From Acidobacteriota bacterium (GTDB lineage Bacteria; Acidobacteriota; Terriglobia; Terriglobales; Acidobacteriaceae), in NCBI GenBank assembly GCA_021781255.1, contig JAJXXG010000403.1, forward strand, positions 1-6,609: 6,609 nucleotides of DNA, given 5' to 3'. The position numbers were made by a program, and so were the translations under genes. This document shows positions 5,425 through 6,609 of the stretch, piece after piece; within the stretch, counting starts at the first letter, position 1; every line of letters begins with the position of its first letter. The notes beneath the pieces are model-generated. The model was not told the DNA's origin. It ran no database searches and saw nothing but the letters and a program-made list of their open reading frames with translations.

Positions 5425-6609
5425 TTGGAACGATTCACGGGCGTGCTTGGCATCCTGGCAGTCCTGACCGCAGCATGGCTCGGCTCGACGGACCGCAAAC
5501 ATATACGCTGGCGCACCGTGGCCTGGGGCATCGGCCTGCAACTTCTCTTCGCATTCTTCGTTCTCCGCTTTGACTACGGTCAACGCGCTATGTCCTGGGC
5601 TGGAGACGTCGTCAACCACATGCTCGCCTCCACCGCTGCCGGCACTAAGGTCCTTTTCGGCGCGCTCGGCACGCCCAATACCTCGCTCGGCTCCATCTTC
5701 GCCTTTCAGGTACTGCCCACCATCATCTTTATCTCCGCATTCTTTGCCGTGCTTTACCACATCGGCGTCATGCAGATCGTCATTCGCGCTCTGGCCTGGG
5801 TCATGCTCAAGACCATGCGAATCTCCGGCGCGGAAAGCATGAACGTAGCCGCATCCATCTTCATGGGCCAGACAGAGGCGCCGCTCACCATTCGACCATT
5901 CCTCGCCAAAGCCACGCGCAGCGAGCTGATGACCATCATGACCAGCGGCATGGCCCACGTCTCCGGCGGCATCATGGCCATGTACATAGCCCAGGGCGTC
6001 GCCGCAAAGCACCTGCTCGCCGCCGTCATCATGACCTCGCCCGGCACCATCCTCATCTCCAAGATGCTGGTGCCGGAGACCGAAGTGCCTGCCACCGAAG
6101 GCCGCGTCGTCATCCCCGAGCAGGAGGAGCACAAGGAAGAAAACCTGATAGGCGCCATCGCCCGCGGCACGATCGACGGCGGCAAGCTCGCCATGAACGT
6201 GGCCATCATGCTCATCAGCTTCCTCGCGCTCGTCGCCCTGCTTGACAGCCTCCTCGGCTGGATCCACGTGCATGCGGGCCTCCACTGGGTTCCCGGCAGC
6301 CTCGGCCAGATTCTGGGGTTTGCCTTCGCCCCCGTCGCCTGGCTCATCGGCGTGCCCTGGCGAGACTGCGGCATCATCGGCAACCTCCTCGGCACGCGCA
6401 TGGCGCTCAACGAGGTGATCGCCTATATCGCCCTCGGCGCTCAGAGAGCTGCCCTGTCGCCCCGCTCCTTTACCATCGCCACCTTCGCCCTGTGCGGATT
6501 TGCGAATCTGGGCTCCATCGGCATGCAGATCGGCGGCATCGGCGCGCTGGTCCCTGAGCGCCGCAACGATCTCGCCCGCCTTGGCGTCCGTGCCATGCTT
6601 GCCGGCACA
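5425..6609 (+). CDS. nupC: NupC-type concentrative nucleoside transporter (3' end cut)
   Basis: This inner-membrane symporter of the CNT family imports nucleosides with a cation gradient. The window holds 395 residues and runs off the right edge; the usual length is about 400 to 430, so little is missing. Conserved features: FGALG (78-82), FAFQVLPTIIFISAFFAVLYH (92-112, gate region), GQTEAP (148-153) with nucleoside-binding Gln149, Thr150 and Glu151, VSGGIMAMY (179-187), LNEVIAY (328-334) with Glu330, and CGFANLGSIG (357-366) with Asn361 and Ser364. These correspond to the substrate-contacting residues of the Vibrio cholerae CNT structure. A charged segment EQEEHKEEN (232-240) forms a cytoplasmic or periplasmic loop. 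The start is TTG 5425, fixed by AAGGAG and an in-frame upstream stop. It is the third gene of the operon, supplying substrates to Cdd and DeoA. Confidence 0.93.
   Translation, partial: MERFTGVLGILAVLTAAWLGSTDRKHIRWRTVAWGIGLQLLFAFFVLRFDYGQRAMSWAGDVVNHMLASTAAGTKVLFGALGTPNTSLGSIFAFQVLPTIIFISAFFAVLYHIGVMQIVIRALAWVMLKTMRISGAESMNVAASIFMGQTEAPLTIRPFLAKATRSELMTIMTSGMAHVSGGIMAMYIAQGVAAKHLLAAVIMTSPGTILISKMLVPETEVPATEGRVVIPEQEEHKEENLIGAIARGTIDGGKLAMNVAIMLISFLALVALLDSLLGWIHVHAGLHWVPGSLGQILGFAFAPVAWLIGVPWRDCGIIGNLLGTRMALNEVIAYIALGAQRAALSPRSFTIATFALCGFANLGSIGMQIGGIGALVPERRNDLARLGVRAMLAGT

Noticed and set aside
5002..6285. Minus-strand open frame of 427 codons, rich in His, Asp and Glu
   Set aside because: It lies antisense to deoA's end and nupC, whose plus-strand frames have clear family motifs. 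The composition is the mirror of GC-rich codon use, and there is no recognisable domain.

Overview
The window is bacterial chromosome with fairly GC-rich codon use. The proteins look like those I associate with soil bacteria, and I lean towards Acidobacteriota. That lean rests on overall resemblance only; there is no rRNA or other marker here to settle it.

Region 1 (1 to 3015) is an arsenic-resistance cluster in two divergent arms around one short control region. The leftward arm carries arsM (arsenite S-adenosylmethionine methyltransferase), then about 270 bp without a clear gene, then the 5' part of an arsC arsenate reductase that runs off the left edge. The rightward arm carries arsR (As(III)-responsive repressor) and acr3 (arsenite efflux permease), only 5 bp apart. 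Together they would reduce arsenate, export or methylate arsenite, and sense it. The 55 bp control region (1411 to 1465) holds two good sigma70-type promoters on opposite strands that interlock: each -35 box lies inside the other's 17 bp spacer. Two imperfect operator-like dyads sharing CATATTCG, exactly 33 bp apart, lie over them. The promoter positions revise both start codons: arsM to a TTG at 1394, and arsR probably to a leaderless ATG at 1472.

Region 2 (3016 to 3545) is about 530 bp without an intact gene. It contains a short remnant of an IS1380-family transposase on the minus strand and possibly a degraded dispersed repeat just after acr3. It marks the seam between the arsenic cluster and the next operon.

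Region 3 (3546 to 6609) is a pyrimidine-nucleoside salvage/catabolism operon on the plus strand: cdd (cytidine deaminase), deoA (thymidine/pyrimidine-nucleoside phosphorylase) and nupC (concentrative nucleoside transporter, cut by the right edge). NupC would import nucleosides, Cdd would deaminate cytidine and deoxycytidine, and DeoA would split the products into base and (deoxy)ribose-1-phosphate.

I see no wholly new system. The most interesting items are the interlocked ars promoter/operator block, the altered P-loop of ArsC, a 13-base repeat that duplicates the end of arsM with an in-frame second stop, and the IS remnant abutting the cdd start.
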